This document shows, in pieces, positions 1 to 8,176 of a stretch of DNA of 52,514 nt. A program made the position numbers and the translations under genes. The DNA lies in the NCBI GenBank assembly GCA_022510905.1, contig JAFLSN010000016.1, positions 1 to 52,514 of the forward strand, in the 5' to 3' direction. Every line of letters starts with the position of its first letter. Positions within the stretch are counted from its first letter, which is position 1. The DNA comes from Treponema sp. GTDB taxonomy: Bacteria > Spirochaetota > Spirochaetia > Treponematales > Treponemataceae. Under the pieces are notes generated by a model that made no database searches, was not told the origin of the DNA, and saw only the letters and a list, made by a program, of their open reading frames with translations.

Positions 1-570
1 GAGCCGCCCGCCCAGCGTGGATATCCGCCCAGCGTCTTTGACCTCCTCCCAAGGCTGCTTGAGCGTGCGGGCACCAATGCGAAAGGCAGCATCACTGCGT
101 TCTATACCGTGCTAGTTGACGGCGATGACATGGACGAGCCGATTACCGACAAAGTTCGTGGCACAGTTGACGGGCACATCGTTCTTAGCCGTTCCCTTGC
201 GCAGCGCCAGCATTATCCCGCAATAGATGTCCTTGCAAGCATCAGCCGCCTTTCCCGGCGGGTGACAGGGCCTGAAACACAGAGGGCCTGCACCCAGGTG
301 CGCAGGTGGATTGCCACATATTCGGGGCAGGAAGAAATGATCCATGCCGGCGTTTACCAGAAAGGAAACAACTCCGCCATCGACGAGGCAATAGACAAGC
401 ACGAAGAGATCGAAACATTCTTGTGCCAGGAAGAAACTGATGAATGCCCCATTCAGGACACCTTGCAGCGGCTTTCCGCGCTGACCGGCATAGCCATCCC
501 CGAATCTGAGTACAATGAAGTTCCGGCCCTTGCACGAAAGCTTCCGCAGGACATGGTGCAGTCCACATGA
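1..570 (+). CDS. fliI: FliI, flagellar export ATPase, C-terminal part (5'-truncated by window edge)
   Basis: The window opens inside this reading frame, which is open from base 1 in frame 1 and stops with TGA at 568-570; about 189 residues are visible. They match the C-terminal third of FliI/F1-beta-type export ATPases: the stretch PPSVFDLLPRLLERAG, the TVLVDGDDMDEPI segment, GHIVLSRSLA, and the YPAIDVLASISR block, followed by the helical C-terminal domain. The Walker motifs lie upstream of the window. FliI powers or regulates type III export of flagellar axial proteins at the inner membrane. Its stop overlaps the start of fliJ (ATGA), as expected for translationally coupled flagellar genes. 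The family assignment is firm; the start cannot be seen. Confidence 0.93.
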   Translation, partial: EPPAQRGYPPSVFDLLPRLLERAGTNAKGSITAFYTVLVDGDDMDEPITDKVRGTVDGHIVLSRSLAQRQHYPAIDVLASISRLSRRVTGPETQRACTQVRRWIATYSGQEEMIHAGVYQKGNNSAIDEAIDKHEEIETFLCQEETDECPIQDTLQRLSALTGIAIPESEYNEVPALARKLPQDMVQST

Positions 571-998
571 GACATTTTCAGTTTTCGATGGAAAAGATTC
601 TGGAAATCCGCCGTTTTGAGCAGCATGAAGCCGAGCTGGCCTTGGGCGCTGCGAACGCCGCTGTTTCGCGTATTCAGGAAAAACTGGACGCAATCGCGCA
701 ACAGCGCGTGGCAGTAACCCGCCAGACTGACGAATCAGATGACATGGCCTTTTATGCCCATGCCCAGCAGTACTTTTTGTTTTTGAACCAGCGCGAGGAG
801 CTTTTTTTGCGCGACATGGCAAAAGCCCGGCTCGTGGTTGAAGAAAGGAGCGCCGCCGTAAGAAAAGCCATGCAGAACGTGAAGGTGCTCGAAAAATTCC
901 GAGAATCAAAATTCAACGAATGGAAAAAATCCCGCCTAAAAGAAGAAGAACAGCTGCTAGATGATGTGGTGACATACCGCGCCAAAAAGATGGCCTAG
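567..998 (+). CDS. fliJ: FliJ, flagellar export chaperone/stalk protein
   Basis: A 143-residue, highly charged, almost wholly alpha-helical protein with long heptad-like stretches rich in E, K, Q and R, which is the expected size and form of FliJ. FliJ forms the central coiled-coil stalk of the FliI hexamer and links it to the FlhA export gate. The N-terminus (MRHFQFSMEKILEIRRFEQ) resembles the FliJ opening in which F.L..vL..R leads into the first coil. The start ATG overlaps the fliI stop by 4 nt, so the two are co-translated. FliJ is poorly conserved in sequence, so the call rests on position, length and coiled-coil character together. No clear terminator follows the stop. Confidence 0.85.
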   Translation: MRHFQFSMEKILEIRRFEQHEAELALGAANAAVSRIQEKLDAIAQQRVAVTRQTDESDDMAFYAHAQQYFLFLNQREELFLRDMAKARLVVEERSAAVRKAMQNVKVLEKFRESKFNEWKKSRLKEEEQLLDDVVTYRAKKMA

Positions 999-1214
999 CA
1001 GCAGCCCCTTGGTGTCTAAAAATACGCCCCATCTCCGTATCAGCCATCTGCATTGCCGTTTATGCGGTGGCATGGCCGTATTCGGCAGACAGAATGGCAA
1101 TGAATAAGGCTTTCGGCACCCCGCGCGGTTCTGCGGCTGGACGGCGCATACAGAACAGGTTTAAAGTCCATGGACGCGGAGACAATTCCTTTTTAATCCT
1201 GTGCCATGCACGCC

Positions 1215-1245
1215 CATAAAAAATAGGCTTCCTTTTGAGAAGCCC
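1215..1245 (-). terminator. Rho-independent terminator of the zinc-ribbon gene
   Basis: A 6-bp stem GGCTTC/GAAGCC (1226-1231 with 1239-1244) with a 7-nt loop. On the minus strand it is followed by a T-rich tract (A-run on the plus strand at about 1218-1223). It lies 40 nt past the stop of the small zinc-ribbon gene, in the right orientation for it. Confidence 0.75.
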
Positions 1246-1284
1246 ATTCAAACGACCTGCAAATGACATGTCTCCGTACGTTTT

Positions 1285-1458
1285 TTATTTGAAGTCCTTT
1301 GGTCTGCGTTCAGTGCGTTTGCATTTCTGGCATTCCGCGATATTGCGTAGTCTGCCGCTTTCAAACAGGGTCTTCATGATTATTTCACCACCGCAATCGG
1401 GGCATATGAATTTCTGCGTTGCAACAGTCGTGCGAGAGTTTTTACTGGCTCCAGCCAT
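1285..1458 (-). CDS. Small zinc-ribbon protein (57 aa), function unknown
   Basis: A 57-residue protein with two CxxC pairs: FICPDCGG and AECQKCKR, about 20 residues apart, which together form a rubredoxin/zinc-ribbon knuckle. The rest is basic and polar. I chose the internal ATG at 1456-1458 over the longer open frame starting at 1491 because it is preceded by a strong GGAGGAG ribosome-binding site at 5-nt spacing, and because a promoter (TTGACA-N18-TATATT) ends just before it. The gene is monocistronic, with its own promoter and terminator. Small zinc ribbons of this kind may be RNA- or ribosome-associated, or act as adaptors; nothing here decides its role. Not identified beyond the fold. 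Confidence 0.7.
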   Translation of the reverse strand: MAGASKNSRTTVATQKFICPDCGGEIIMKTLFESGRLRNIAECQKCKRTERRPKDFK

Positions 1459-1489
1459 GGCGCTCCTCCATAGAATAACATTGACATTC

Positions 1490-1519
1490 AATATAGCAAA
1501 AATCCCGCACCTATGTCAA
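1490..1519 (-). promoter_or_regulatory. Sigma-70-type promoter for the zinc-ribbon gene
   Basis: On the minus strand a perfect -35 TTGACA (1519-1514), an 18-bp spacer and a -10 TATATT (1495-1490). The predicted transcription start is about 25 nt upstream of the chosen ATG, leaving room for its GGAGGAG site. Confidence 0.75.
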
Positions 1520-2243
1520 GTGCCGTAAAACTTGTTTGCCATGGCAGCGTAAACCGCAGCCGGTATTTTGCTGGTCAAAATGATTTGTGAGATGAGGTTT
1601 TGCAGTACAAACATGGCCTGTGGCGGTGCTGGACTGTCGCCGCAAATCGATTTGTGCCGGGCTGGAATCCATGCAAGCAGTGCGCATACAAAACAATTGC
1701 GGTATGACATGCATGTGCAAAAAGGTTTTGTGCCATAACAGTATTGCGGGAACTCGAAAGGGCCGATTTTGGCAGAAGTTCTGTTTTGGAGCCGATTTCC
1801 TTGATGACTGCCGCTTTTCTTTTGCACCAAAAAAAAGGTTCTACAGGTACCGATGGAAGAAATCCGCAGCGGAAAGCCTGCATGTGTTCAGACTTTTTGT
1901 GCGTTCAATTCTGGCAGGGCGTTTTGGGCCGCCGTTCTGGACGCGGAAAATAAAGTCGGAACGGAAGTATGCGCTGTTTCTGTTTTTGCGAACGGTTTGT
2001 TTATCCATGCCAAAACGCATGGGGCATGGCTGCGAGAGGCCGTGTCTTGCTTTGCAACTCTTTTGGCATTACAGGGCGCGTCTTTGGCCAGCGGTGCCTT
2101 GGTTGTTTTTATGTGGATGCACACCCAGCAACGTTTGTGACATTGTTTTGAAACTTGTATCTGCAAAATCCCATGGATTTTATGCTTGCTCAACTTTTTG
2201 GGGCGACAGAAAATCTTGGAAGGCCTGTCCTTGTTTTTGCGCA
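1520..2243. other. Long stretch with no supportable gene
   Basis: About 720 bp between the zinc-ribbon promoter and the ankyrin-gene promoter. Open frames exist on both strands, the longest running on the plus strand into the ankyrin gene in another frame, but their translations are rich in Cys, Trp and Phe, lack any domain, and have no good start context. The DNA is rich in CATGG/CCATG words, as are other gene-free stretches in this window. I see no RNA gene or repeat copy in it. Confidence 0.5.
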
Positions 2244-2273
2244 TTGACTGATATCGCCTTTCTTTACTATACT
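2244..2273 (+). promoter_or_regulatory. Promoter of the ankyrin gene, predicted leaderless
   Basis: TTGACT (2244-2249), 18-bp spacer, TATACT (2268-2273). The ATG begins at 2281, 7 nt after the -10 box, at the expected transcription start point. There is no Shine-Dalgarno sequence before the ATG, so the mRNA should be leaderless or nearly so. Confidence 0.75.
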
Positions 2274-2280
2274 GTTACAC

Positions 2281-3786
2281 ATGAAAATGATTCGGACTGC
2301 ACGAAAAACGGTGCTTTGCATGCTGGCGGTGATGGCGGCTTGTTTTTCTGCGATGGCAAAAGATACAACGGACTACATGGCGCTGGCAGAGACAGGCGGC
2401 GCGGTTGAATTGCAGGAAGCTTTTGAACGCCGGGGAAAGCTGAAGACACAGGTGTTTGGCCCAAACCGTGAGACCATGCTCATGCTGGCGCTGAAATATG
2501 ACCGCGACCGCGATGTGATCGCTGCCATGCTGGACATGGAAAACAGATCTAAGTCCAAGGTAAAAGAAGGCGACTCTTCGCTCATGGCATCCGCAGAGCT
2601 GAATTCTACGACCTATCTCATAAGGGCAAAGGCAAAGGACGGGCGTACTCCGCTCATGTTCGCCGCAGAACATTCAACCCATCCAGATGTAGTGGAGCTG
2701 GTCATTACAAAGGGCGCCGTTCTAAAGCAGAGCCGGAAAGAGCTCTGCATTGCCAAAGACAAAAACGGGCTGTGTGCATTTGACTATGCCCGCAGAAACC
2801 CGGAAACGGAAGTGTACAACACTTTGCTCCGCTATGCAGATGATCCGTCGATGGATTCCCCAAAAAACGAGCCTGTCGTGCTTGCGGTTGAAGATTCTGA
2901 ACCTGAGCCACAGAGTGAACCCGTATCTAATTCTGAAGAAACGGAAGAGCTTGTTCCATCTGTGTCAGGCGTGAAGCCGTCTGAACCTGAAACCGTTTCT
3001 ACCGATGCCGAAGAAACCTTGTCGGAATTGGCAGAGGAGCTTGTTGCTGAAAACTCCGCGCCATCGTCCGCCATAAAGCCTTACACGCAGACCTACCTTT
3101 ATGATTTTATTGCGGAACCTGTTCCCGAGTCCGAGGATGATGGCCATCCGGCTGTTTCGTTCATATCAGATCCCAACCTGCGCGACAAAAACGGTGTGTC
3201 GCTCCTCATGAAGGCGGCCAAGGCCGGTAACGACTGGGACGTGCGGAACCTGCTTGCACAGGGTGCCGATGTGCAGCTCCGAGACAACGAGGGATGGACT
3301 GCGCTCATGTATGCCGTGCGTTACCAGAACACGCTTGAAGTGGTGACGGCGCTGGTTGACCATGGTGCCCATCTTCGTGTGCGCAACAAGTACAATGCCA
3401 CGCCACTTCTTTTGGCAGCAGATTATTCGCAGAATCCTGAAATCATCGCGCGGCTTCTGCGAGACCGTTCAAGCACCGAAGACGAAGTGTTCAAGGCGTT
3501 TATACTTGCGCTCACCAGCACCGCAGGAAGCGAACATATCCAGCGTAGCAAGGTGAAGCTGTTTTTGGACATGTCAATTCCCGTGAACCGTGTATGGAAA
3601 GGAAAAACCCCGCTCATGTATGCGGCCCAGTATGCCGCTTCCACCTCTGTGCTCAAGATGCTGCTGGATTCCGGGGCACGGGTAGACATTAGGTCGTCGG
3701 AAGGAAAGAGCGCCTTTGATTATGCAAAGGAAAACCACAGGCTTTCCCGCGATTCAGTGTACTGGTCGCTTAACGGGACACGGTAG
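2281..3786 (+). CDS. Secreted ankyrin-repeat protein
   Basis: A 501-residue protein with an N-terminal signal peptide (basic start, hydrophobic core, cleavage probably after ...FSAMA, residue about 26). Ankyrin repeats lie in two blocks. The first, about residues 60-175, includes repeats at NRETMLMLALKYD and DGRTPLMFAAEHSTHPD. The second, about residues 300-500, has NGVSLLMKAAKAGN, EGWTALMYAVRYQN, NATPLLLAADYSQN and KTPLMYAAQYAAS. Between them is an acidic Glu/Pro/Ser-rich linker (about 195-270) with no fold. The protein probably acts in the periplasm as a protein-binding scaffold; its partner is unknown. rsmD starts 5 nt after the stop, so the two are cotranscribed, a pairing I recall in other treponemes. 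Transcription starts at a promoter abutting the ATG. Confidence 0.85.
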   Translation: MKMIRTARKTVLCMLAVMAACFSAMAKDTTDYMALAETGGAVELQEAFERRGKLKTQVFGPNRETMLMLALKYDRDRDVIAAMLDMENRSKSKVKEGDSSLMASAELNSTTYLIRAKAKDGRTPLMFAAEHSTHPDVVELVITKGAVLKQSRKELCIAKDKNGLCAFDYARRNPETEVYNTLLRYADDPSMDSPKNEPVVLAVEDSEPEPQSEPVSNSEETEELVPSVSGVKPSEPETVSTDAEETLSELAEELVAENSAPSSAIKPYTQTYLYDFIAEPVPESEDDGHPAVSFISDPNLRDKNGVSLLMKAAKAGNDWDVRNLLAQGADVQLRDNEGWTALMYAVRYQNTLEVVTALVDHGAHLRVRNKYNATPLLLAADYSQNPEIIARLLRDRSSTEDEVFKAFILALTSTAGSEHIQRSKVKLFLDMSIPVNRVWKGKTPLMYAAQYAASTSVLKMLLDSGARVDIRSSEGKSAFDYAKENHRLSRDSVYWSLNGTR

Positions 3787-3791
3787 GCACC

Positions 3792-4376
3792 ATGCGCATT
3801 ACAGGAGGACTCCTGAAAGGCCGCAGCGTTGTATTTCCCGGTGGGCGCATGGAAATCAGGCCCGCCATGGACATGATGCGTGAGTCTGTGTTCAACATAA
3901 TTGCGCCGCGTCTTGCTGGAAGCTCGTTTTTGGATTTGTTCAGCGGTTCGGGAACAATCGCCATTGAAGCCGCATCCCGGGGCGCGTGTGCTGTGGAGCT
4001 CTGCGAAATGGACAAGTCAAAGGCAAAGGTGATTTTACAGAACGTTGCCATGACCGAAAGCCTTGGACTTACGGTGCGGTGCCATTTTATGGCAGTGGAG
4101 CTGTTTCTCAAGCGCTGCAAAAAGCAGTTTGATTTTATTTTTTTTGACCCGCCGTTTCCGTACAAGTATCGCCGAAGTCTGCTTGAAACCGTAGAGCGCC
4201 GCCAGCTGCTTGCACCGTCGGGCGAAGCCATCATCCATTATCCGCAGGAATCTCCGCTTCCCGGTCAGATCGGTTCGCTTTCGCGGCACGACTTACGTGT
4301 GTACGGGCGGTCCTTGGTGGGCTTTTACCGGGCGGAACGGTCTCAGGTTCCATCGGGCGCCCCTGGACAGCCTTAG
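3792..4376 (+). CDS. rsmD: RsmD, 16S rRNA (guanine-966-N2)-methyltransferase
   Basis: A 194-residue SAM-dependent methyltransferase. The N-terminus MRITGGLLKGRSV is the family signature. SAM-binding motif I is FLDLFSGSGTIAIEAASRGA (residues about 48-67), and catalytic motif IV is FDFIFFDPPFPY (about 113-124; DPPF is the NPPY-type motif of N2-guanine methylases). It methylates G966 of 16S rRNA during 30S assembly. The start ATG has only a weak GGTAGG upstream and depends on coupling with the ankyrin gene ending 5 nt earlier. The last 20 or so residues (after VGFYRAE) are an unconserved, Pro/Ser/Gly-rich tail. The assignment is firm. Confidence 0.92.
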   Translation: MRITGGLLKGRSVVFPGGRMEIRPAMDMMRESVFNIIAPRLAGSSFLDLFSGSGTIAIEAASRGACAVELCEMDKSKAKVILQNVAMTESLGLTVRCHFMAVELFLKRCKKQFDFIFFDPPFPYKYRRSLLETVERRQLLAPSGEAIIHYPQESPLPGQIGSLSRHDLRVYGRSLVGFYRAERSQVPSGAPGQP

Positions 4377-4810
4377 CCACAAAGCTATTATGTCCTTCCG
4401 CATTCACCGCTACATGCAAAATTCACTTTGGCTTTCTTGGTTTTCAGTTTTTCTGGATTGGAATATGCATTTTGCGGGATATAGGACTTGGAATGGAATG
4501 GCGCGTAAGCCATGGAAACAGGTGGTAAGCCGCCACGTGGGGCAAAACGCCATATGTTTTGGGCACCTGCCCGCAGAAGCTCCATATGCGCATGGCCGTC
4601 CAAAAACTTTATGTCCGCCTTTTCTGCGCCCTGCTTTGGATGCCCACAGGGACACGGCTTTGGGCGCGCAATTAGTTTTTTGCAACTTCAAAACCGCGTT
4701 TGATGCACGGCATGGCTAAAAGTCTCTGGAAGCTTTGTGTCGGCATGCTCCATCTGCGGTTGCGGTTCAGTGCTTGGCCCGGCTTCGCTCTAGCACAGAA
4801 TATGGTTTTA
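4377..4810. other. Gene-free stretch between rsmD and the glycosyltransferase
   Basis: About 430 bp. Frames up to 169 codons exist but are out of step with any family I know and lack ribosome-binding sites. A short inverted repeat (GGTGG...CCACG, near 4520-4540) is the only structure noticed. No terminator with a T-run is evident after rsmD. Confidence 0.45.
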
Positions 4811-4819
4811 TGGTATACT
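4811..4819 (+). promoter_or_regulatory. Extended -10 promoter of the glycosyltransferase, predicted leaderless
   Basis: TGGTATACT (TG extended element plus TATACT at 4814-4819). The ATG starts 7 nt later, at 4827, and no Shine-Dalgarno precedes it. There is no good -35, which fits an extended -10 promoter. It has the same geometry as the ankyrin and sufU promoters in this window. Confidence 0.6.
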
Positions 4820-4826
4820 TCTAGCC

Positions 4827-5927
4827 ATGAATGTAGGCATTGACACCTTTGGCTGTGACCATGGCAAAAATGGCACAGGTTCCTATCTTCGGCACCTTTC
4901 TGCGAAACTTCCGGACGATGGCGTTGTGCGCTACGAGTTGTTCGGGTCAGAAGTTGACCGCTATACCTACTCAGGGAATTTCAGGAGCGTATCTGTTCCA
5001 GACAATATTGCCGCCGAACGCTTTTGGCACCTGTTCAGGGTGAATGCATTTGCCACCCGCAGCGGCTATGATGCCGTGCTGTATGTTGCAGGCAGCCGAC
5101 TGCTTCCCCGTAGTTTCGCCGTACCGGGTGTCGCAGTGGTGAATGAATTGGTGGCAAGCAGGGCCAAGGCTTCCGACTGGAGGTACCGCCGCCATATACA
5201 AAAAAGCCTTTCCCGCGCTGCATGTATTGTCGCCGCAAGCCAGGCCGTGCGCAAAGACCTTGAGCGTGTCGGTATCACTGCGCCTGTGGAAGTGATTCAC
5301 AACGGCGTTGACCACAGCCTTTTCTATCCTGAAAACCGTTTGACCGAACGTCTCGAAGTAAAGCCTTTTGCGATTAAGAGACCGTATTTTGTTTATGCAA
5401 GCCGGCTTTCCGGTCCGGAAAAAAAACACATGGAGCTTATCAAGGCGTTTTCGCTGTTCAAGGAACGCACCGGGCTTCCGCACCGTCTTGTGCTTGCCGG
5501 AAGTGAAAGCGGTTATGGCGATGCAGTGCGAAAGGCCGCTTTTTCTTCGGGGGCTGCAAGCGACATTTTCATCACCGGATATTTTCCCCATGAAAGTTTT
5601 CCCGAGCTGTACAGGAATGCGGAGGCATGCCTGTTTCCTGCGGTAAACGAAGGGGTAGGGCTTCCCGTGCTGGAAGCCATGGCAACCGGCATTCCTGTGG
5701 CGTGCGCCAAGAACGGTGCGCTTCCAGAGCTGGCCGGAGCCTACGCGCTTTACTTTGACAGCGACAGTCCAGACGATGTTGCACAGGCCATGGAAAAAAT
5801 CTCCACAGATACGGCTCTGCGTGAAAGACTTTCTTCTGGTGGCATTGAATGGACGAAACGGTTTTCATGGGAAAAAACTGCCGCCGCCACACATGAGCTT
5901 CTAAAACGGGTTGTGGCTAAAACGTAA
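4827..5927 (+). CDS. Glycosyltransferase family 4 (GT-B fold)
   Basis: A 366-residue retaining glycosyltransferase of the GT4 type. The N-terminal Rossmann domain has an early glycine patch (GCDHGKNGTGSYLRHL, residues about 9-24) typical of acceptor-side loops. The C-terminal nucleotide-sugar domain begins near RPYFVYASRL. The EX7E signature is present as NEGVGLPVLEAMATG (residues about 274-288), with FPAVNEG before it and the expected ITGYFPHESFPELYRNAEA stretch. It transfers a sugar from an activated donor to a glycan or lipid in the cytoplasm; the substrate cannot be told from the sequence. It is monocistronic here and has no cell-envelope gene beside it. The ATG at 4827 is supported by the promoter position. 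No terminator was recognised after the stop. Confidence 0.85.
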   Translation: MNVGIDTFGCDHGKNGTGSYLRHLSAKLPDDGVVRYELFGSEVDRYTYSGNFRSVSVPDNIAAERFWHLFRVNAFATRSGYDAVLYVAGSRLLPRSFAVPGVAVVNELVASRAKASDWRYRRHIQKSLSRAACIVAASQAVRKDLERVGITAPVEVIHNGVDHSLFYPENRLTERLEVKPFAIKRPYFVYASRLSGPEKKHMELIKAFSLFKERTGLPHRLVLAGSESGYGDAVRKAAFSSGAASDIFITGYFPHESFPELYRNAEACLFPAVNEGVGLPVLEAMATGIPVACAKNGALPELAGAYALYFDSDSPDDVAQAMEKISTDTALRERLSSGGIEWTKRFSWEKTAAATHELLKRVVAKT

Positions 5928-6071
5928 CTTTGTTTCATGCAGACAAAATATCAAACATTCGTCAATCTGATTCATTCGGAAACCATGCTTACGCGAAGCT
6001 GGCCACTGGCTTGAAGCCTTGCGTTTTTATAGCAGTGCACCTGCTGTATTTCATGCTGGAATATTGCACAC

Positions 6072-7334
6072 CTAGGCTGTTTTTTGGTCTATGAGCAGTG
6101 TGTTCACATCCAGAAGCTGATGGCTGTTCACGATGTCGCGAGTAATCACAAGCCGTTTTTTGCCCTTGATGCTCGGCACTTCAAACATGATGTCGAGCAG
6201 AATTTTCTCAACGATTGCGCGGAGTCCGCGGGCACCCGTTTTGTTTTTGATTGCGATGTCCGCGATTTCTTCGATTGCATCATCATCAAAGCTCAAATCA
6301 ACATCGTCGATGGCAAAACTAGCCTCGAACTGTCGTGTGATGGAATTCTTGGGTTCGCGCAGAATGCGTTTAAGGTCATCACGGTTGAGCTCTTTAAGGG
6401 CGCATGTGATTGGGAGCCGCCCGATAAGCTCTGGAATAATGCCAAATTTTACAAGGTCATCGCTTGTAACTTGGTTCAAAAGCTCCATGCGCTCTTCTTC
6501 GCTGCGGCGTGTTCCTGTGGCGCCAAAACCGATTGAGCTGGACGAGAGCCGTTCTTCTATGATTTTGTCGAGCCCTACAAAAGCACCGCCGCATATAAAA
6601 AGAATGTTCGTGGTGTCGATGTCTATCATTTCCTGGTTGGGATGTTTGCGGCCTCCCTGGGGCGGCACGGAGGCATGTGTTCCTTCAAGGATTTTGAGAA
6701 GCGCCTGCTGCACCCCTTCGCCCGAAACATCTCGCGTTATGGAAGTGTTTTCGCTTTTGCGGCTGATTTTGTCTATTTCGTCAATAAATATGATGCCGCG
6801 CTCTGCCGCCGCCACATCGCCGTTTGCGTTGTTTATGAGCTTCAGAAGCACGTTTTCCACATCTTCTCCCACATAGCCGGCTTCTGTCAGGGTGGTGGCA
6901 TCGGCAATGGCAAAGGGCACCTTGAGCTTTTGCGCAAGTGTACGGGCCAGCAGGGTTTTGCCGCTCCCCGTAGGACCTAAGAGAAGAATGTTTGATTTTT
7001 CAATCTTTACATCGTCCTCGGCGTTAGGCTCCGCACCGGCTGAAAGCTGCTTGTAGTGGTTGTACACCGCCACCGACAGCACTTTTTTTGCATAGTCCTG
7101 GCCGATTACGTACTGGTCAAGATAGGCCTTGAATTCCTTGGGCGTTGGAACTTCTCCCATGTTGATTGGTGAAAGTGAATGGCGTTCATCGCTGAGAACG
7201 CTCTGGCATGCTGAAACACAGTGCTCGCATATATAGACTGGAGCGTTGGGAGATTTTACCACATGGCGGTTTTCATCGGCAGGCCGCCCGCAAAACGCAC
7301 AGATGTTCTGTTCACTTTTACCAAATCCGCGCAT
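6072..7334 (-). CDS. clpX: ClpX, ATP-dependent unfoldase subunit of ClpXP
   Basis: A 420-residue AAA+ protein. The N-terminal zinc-binding domain has C12-x2-C15 and C36-x2-C39. Walker A is GPTGSGKT (120-127), the pore loop is GYVGEDV, Walker B is IIFIDEIDK, the ClpP-docking loop is SIGFGATG, and sensor 2 lies near GARGLRAI. ClpX unfolds tagged substrates and feeds them to ClpP. The ATG (7332-7334) overlaps the clpP stop by one base (TGATG), so translation is coupled. Gene order tig-clpP-clpX on the minus strand is the common bacterial arrangement. All key residues are intact. Confidence 0.97.
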   Translation of the reverse strand: MRGFGKSEQNICAFCGRPADENRHVVKSPNAPVYICEHCVSACQSVLSDERHSLSPINMGEVPTPKEFKAYLDQYVIGQDYAKKVLSVAVYNHYKQLSAGAEPNAEDDVKIEKSNILLLGPTGSGKTLLARTLAQKLKVPFAIADATTLTEAGYVGEDVENVLLKLINNANGDVAAAERGIIFIDEIDKISRKSENTSITRDVSGEGVQQALLKILEGTHASVPPQGGRKHPNQEMIDIDTTNILFICGGAFVGLDKIIEERLSSSSIGFGATGTRRSEEERMELLNQVTSDDLVKFGIIPELIGRLPITCALKELNRDDLKRILREPKNSITRQFEASFAIDDVDLSFDDDAIEEIADIAIKNKTGARGLRAIVEKILLDIMFEVPSIKGKKRLVITRDIVNSHQLLDVNTLLIDQKTA

Positions 7335-7948
7335 CAGTTCCGTTCTCCTTTTTTTGCACTTTCCATGATGAGGTCAACAATGCCGTAGGCTTTTGCTTCC
7401 TCTGCGCTCATGTAAAAATCTCGTTCCATGTCTTTTGCCACTTGTTCTTCGCTCTTTCCAGTCTGTTCCGCAAAATACTTTATGGAAAGCTTTTTGAGCC
7501 GCACAATTTCCTTGGCCTGAATCGCGATGTCGCTTTCCTGTCCCTGCGCTCCGCCCCAAGGCTGGTGAATCATCACACGGCTGGAGGGAAGTGCGTAGCG
7601 CTTGCCTATGGTGCCGCCTGCAAGCAGTATGGCTCCCATGCTGGCGGCCTGTCCCATGCAGATGGTCTGCACATCGCACTTGATGTACTGCATGGTGTCG
7701 TAGATGGCGAGCCCGGCCGTTACAGAACCGCCCGGGCTGTTGATGTACATGTTAACGTCTTTGTCGGGATTTTCGCTTTCGAGGTACAGAAGCTGTGCCA
7801 CCACGAGATCTGCGGTCTCATCCCGGATTTCGCCGTCAACAAAAATGATTCGGTCGCGCAGCAGCCGGGAATACAGGTCGTAGGCACGTTCCCCATTTCC
7901 ACTGCGTTCAATCACGGTGGGAACCAATGCATTCATATAGGCATTCAT
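7334..7948 (-). CDS. clpP: ClpP, ATP-dependent serine protease subunit
   Basis: With the start chosen here the protein has 204 residues, normal for ClpP. The catalytic triad is visible: Ser103 in GQAASMGA, His128 in RVMIHQP, and Asp177 in ERDF. The frame is open further upstream to 8134, but that extension (Cys/Pro/Arg-rich) is not ClpP-like. The ATG at 7946-7948 has an AAGGAAAC ribosome-binding site at about 7-nt spacing; a second in-frame ATG four codons on (7936) is an alternative. It forms the tetradecameric proteolytic chamber for ClpX. clpX follows with a 1-nt overlap. Confidence 0.95.
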   Translation of the reverse strand: MNAYMNALVPTVIERSGNGERAYDLYSRLLRDRIIFVDGEIRDETADLVVAQLLYLESENPDKDVNMYINSPGGSVTAGLAIYDTMQYIKCDVQTICMGQAASMGAILLAGGTIGKRYALPSSRVMIHQPWGGAQGQESDIAIQAKEIVRLKKLSIKYFAEQTGKSEEQVAKDMERDFYMSAEEAKAYGIVDLIMESAKKGERN

Positions 7949-8176
7949 ACAGTCAGTTTCCTTTTGCGCGGGAGTGCCGCACAGGTCGGGTAAAGCTGTC
8001 CGACAGCGCTGGGGTCGCGGACAGTCCGCACATCGAGGGCCAATGGCCATGCACTGATGCGTGTCTGCGGAAAAGGCACCACGGATGGCACCGTTCCATT
8101 TTCTAATATACACAAAAAAAATGGGATGCGGCAACAGGTTTGTTCACCGCGCTCCATTTTTTTTGACGGCTGTGCG

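Noticed and set aside
1620..2408. A 262-codon plus-strand frame before and into the ankyrin gene
   Set aside because: Translation is rich in Cys, Trp, Phe and Arg without any domain, has no ribosome-binding site, and overlaps the start of the well-supported ankyrin gene in another frame.
5950..6060. Possible fourth copy of the dispersed repeat (GCAAGGCTTCAAGCC-like, also near 10928)
   Set aside because: Only about 20 bp match, including a simple inverted repeat shared by chance-like sequences; not enough to join the family.
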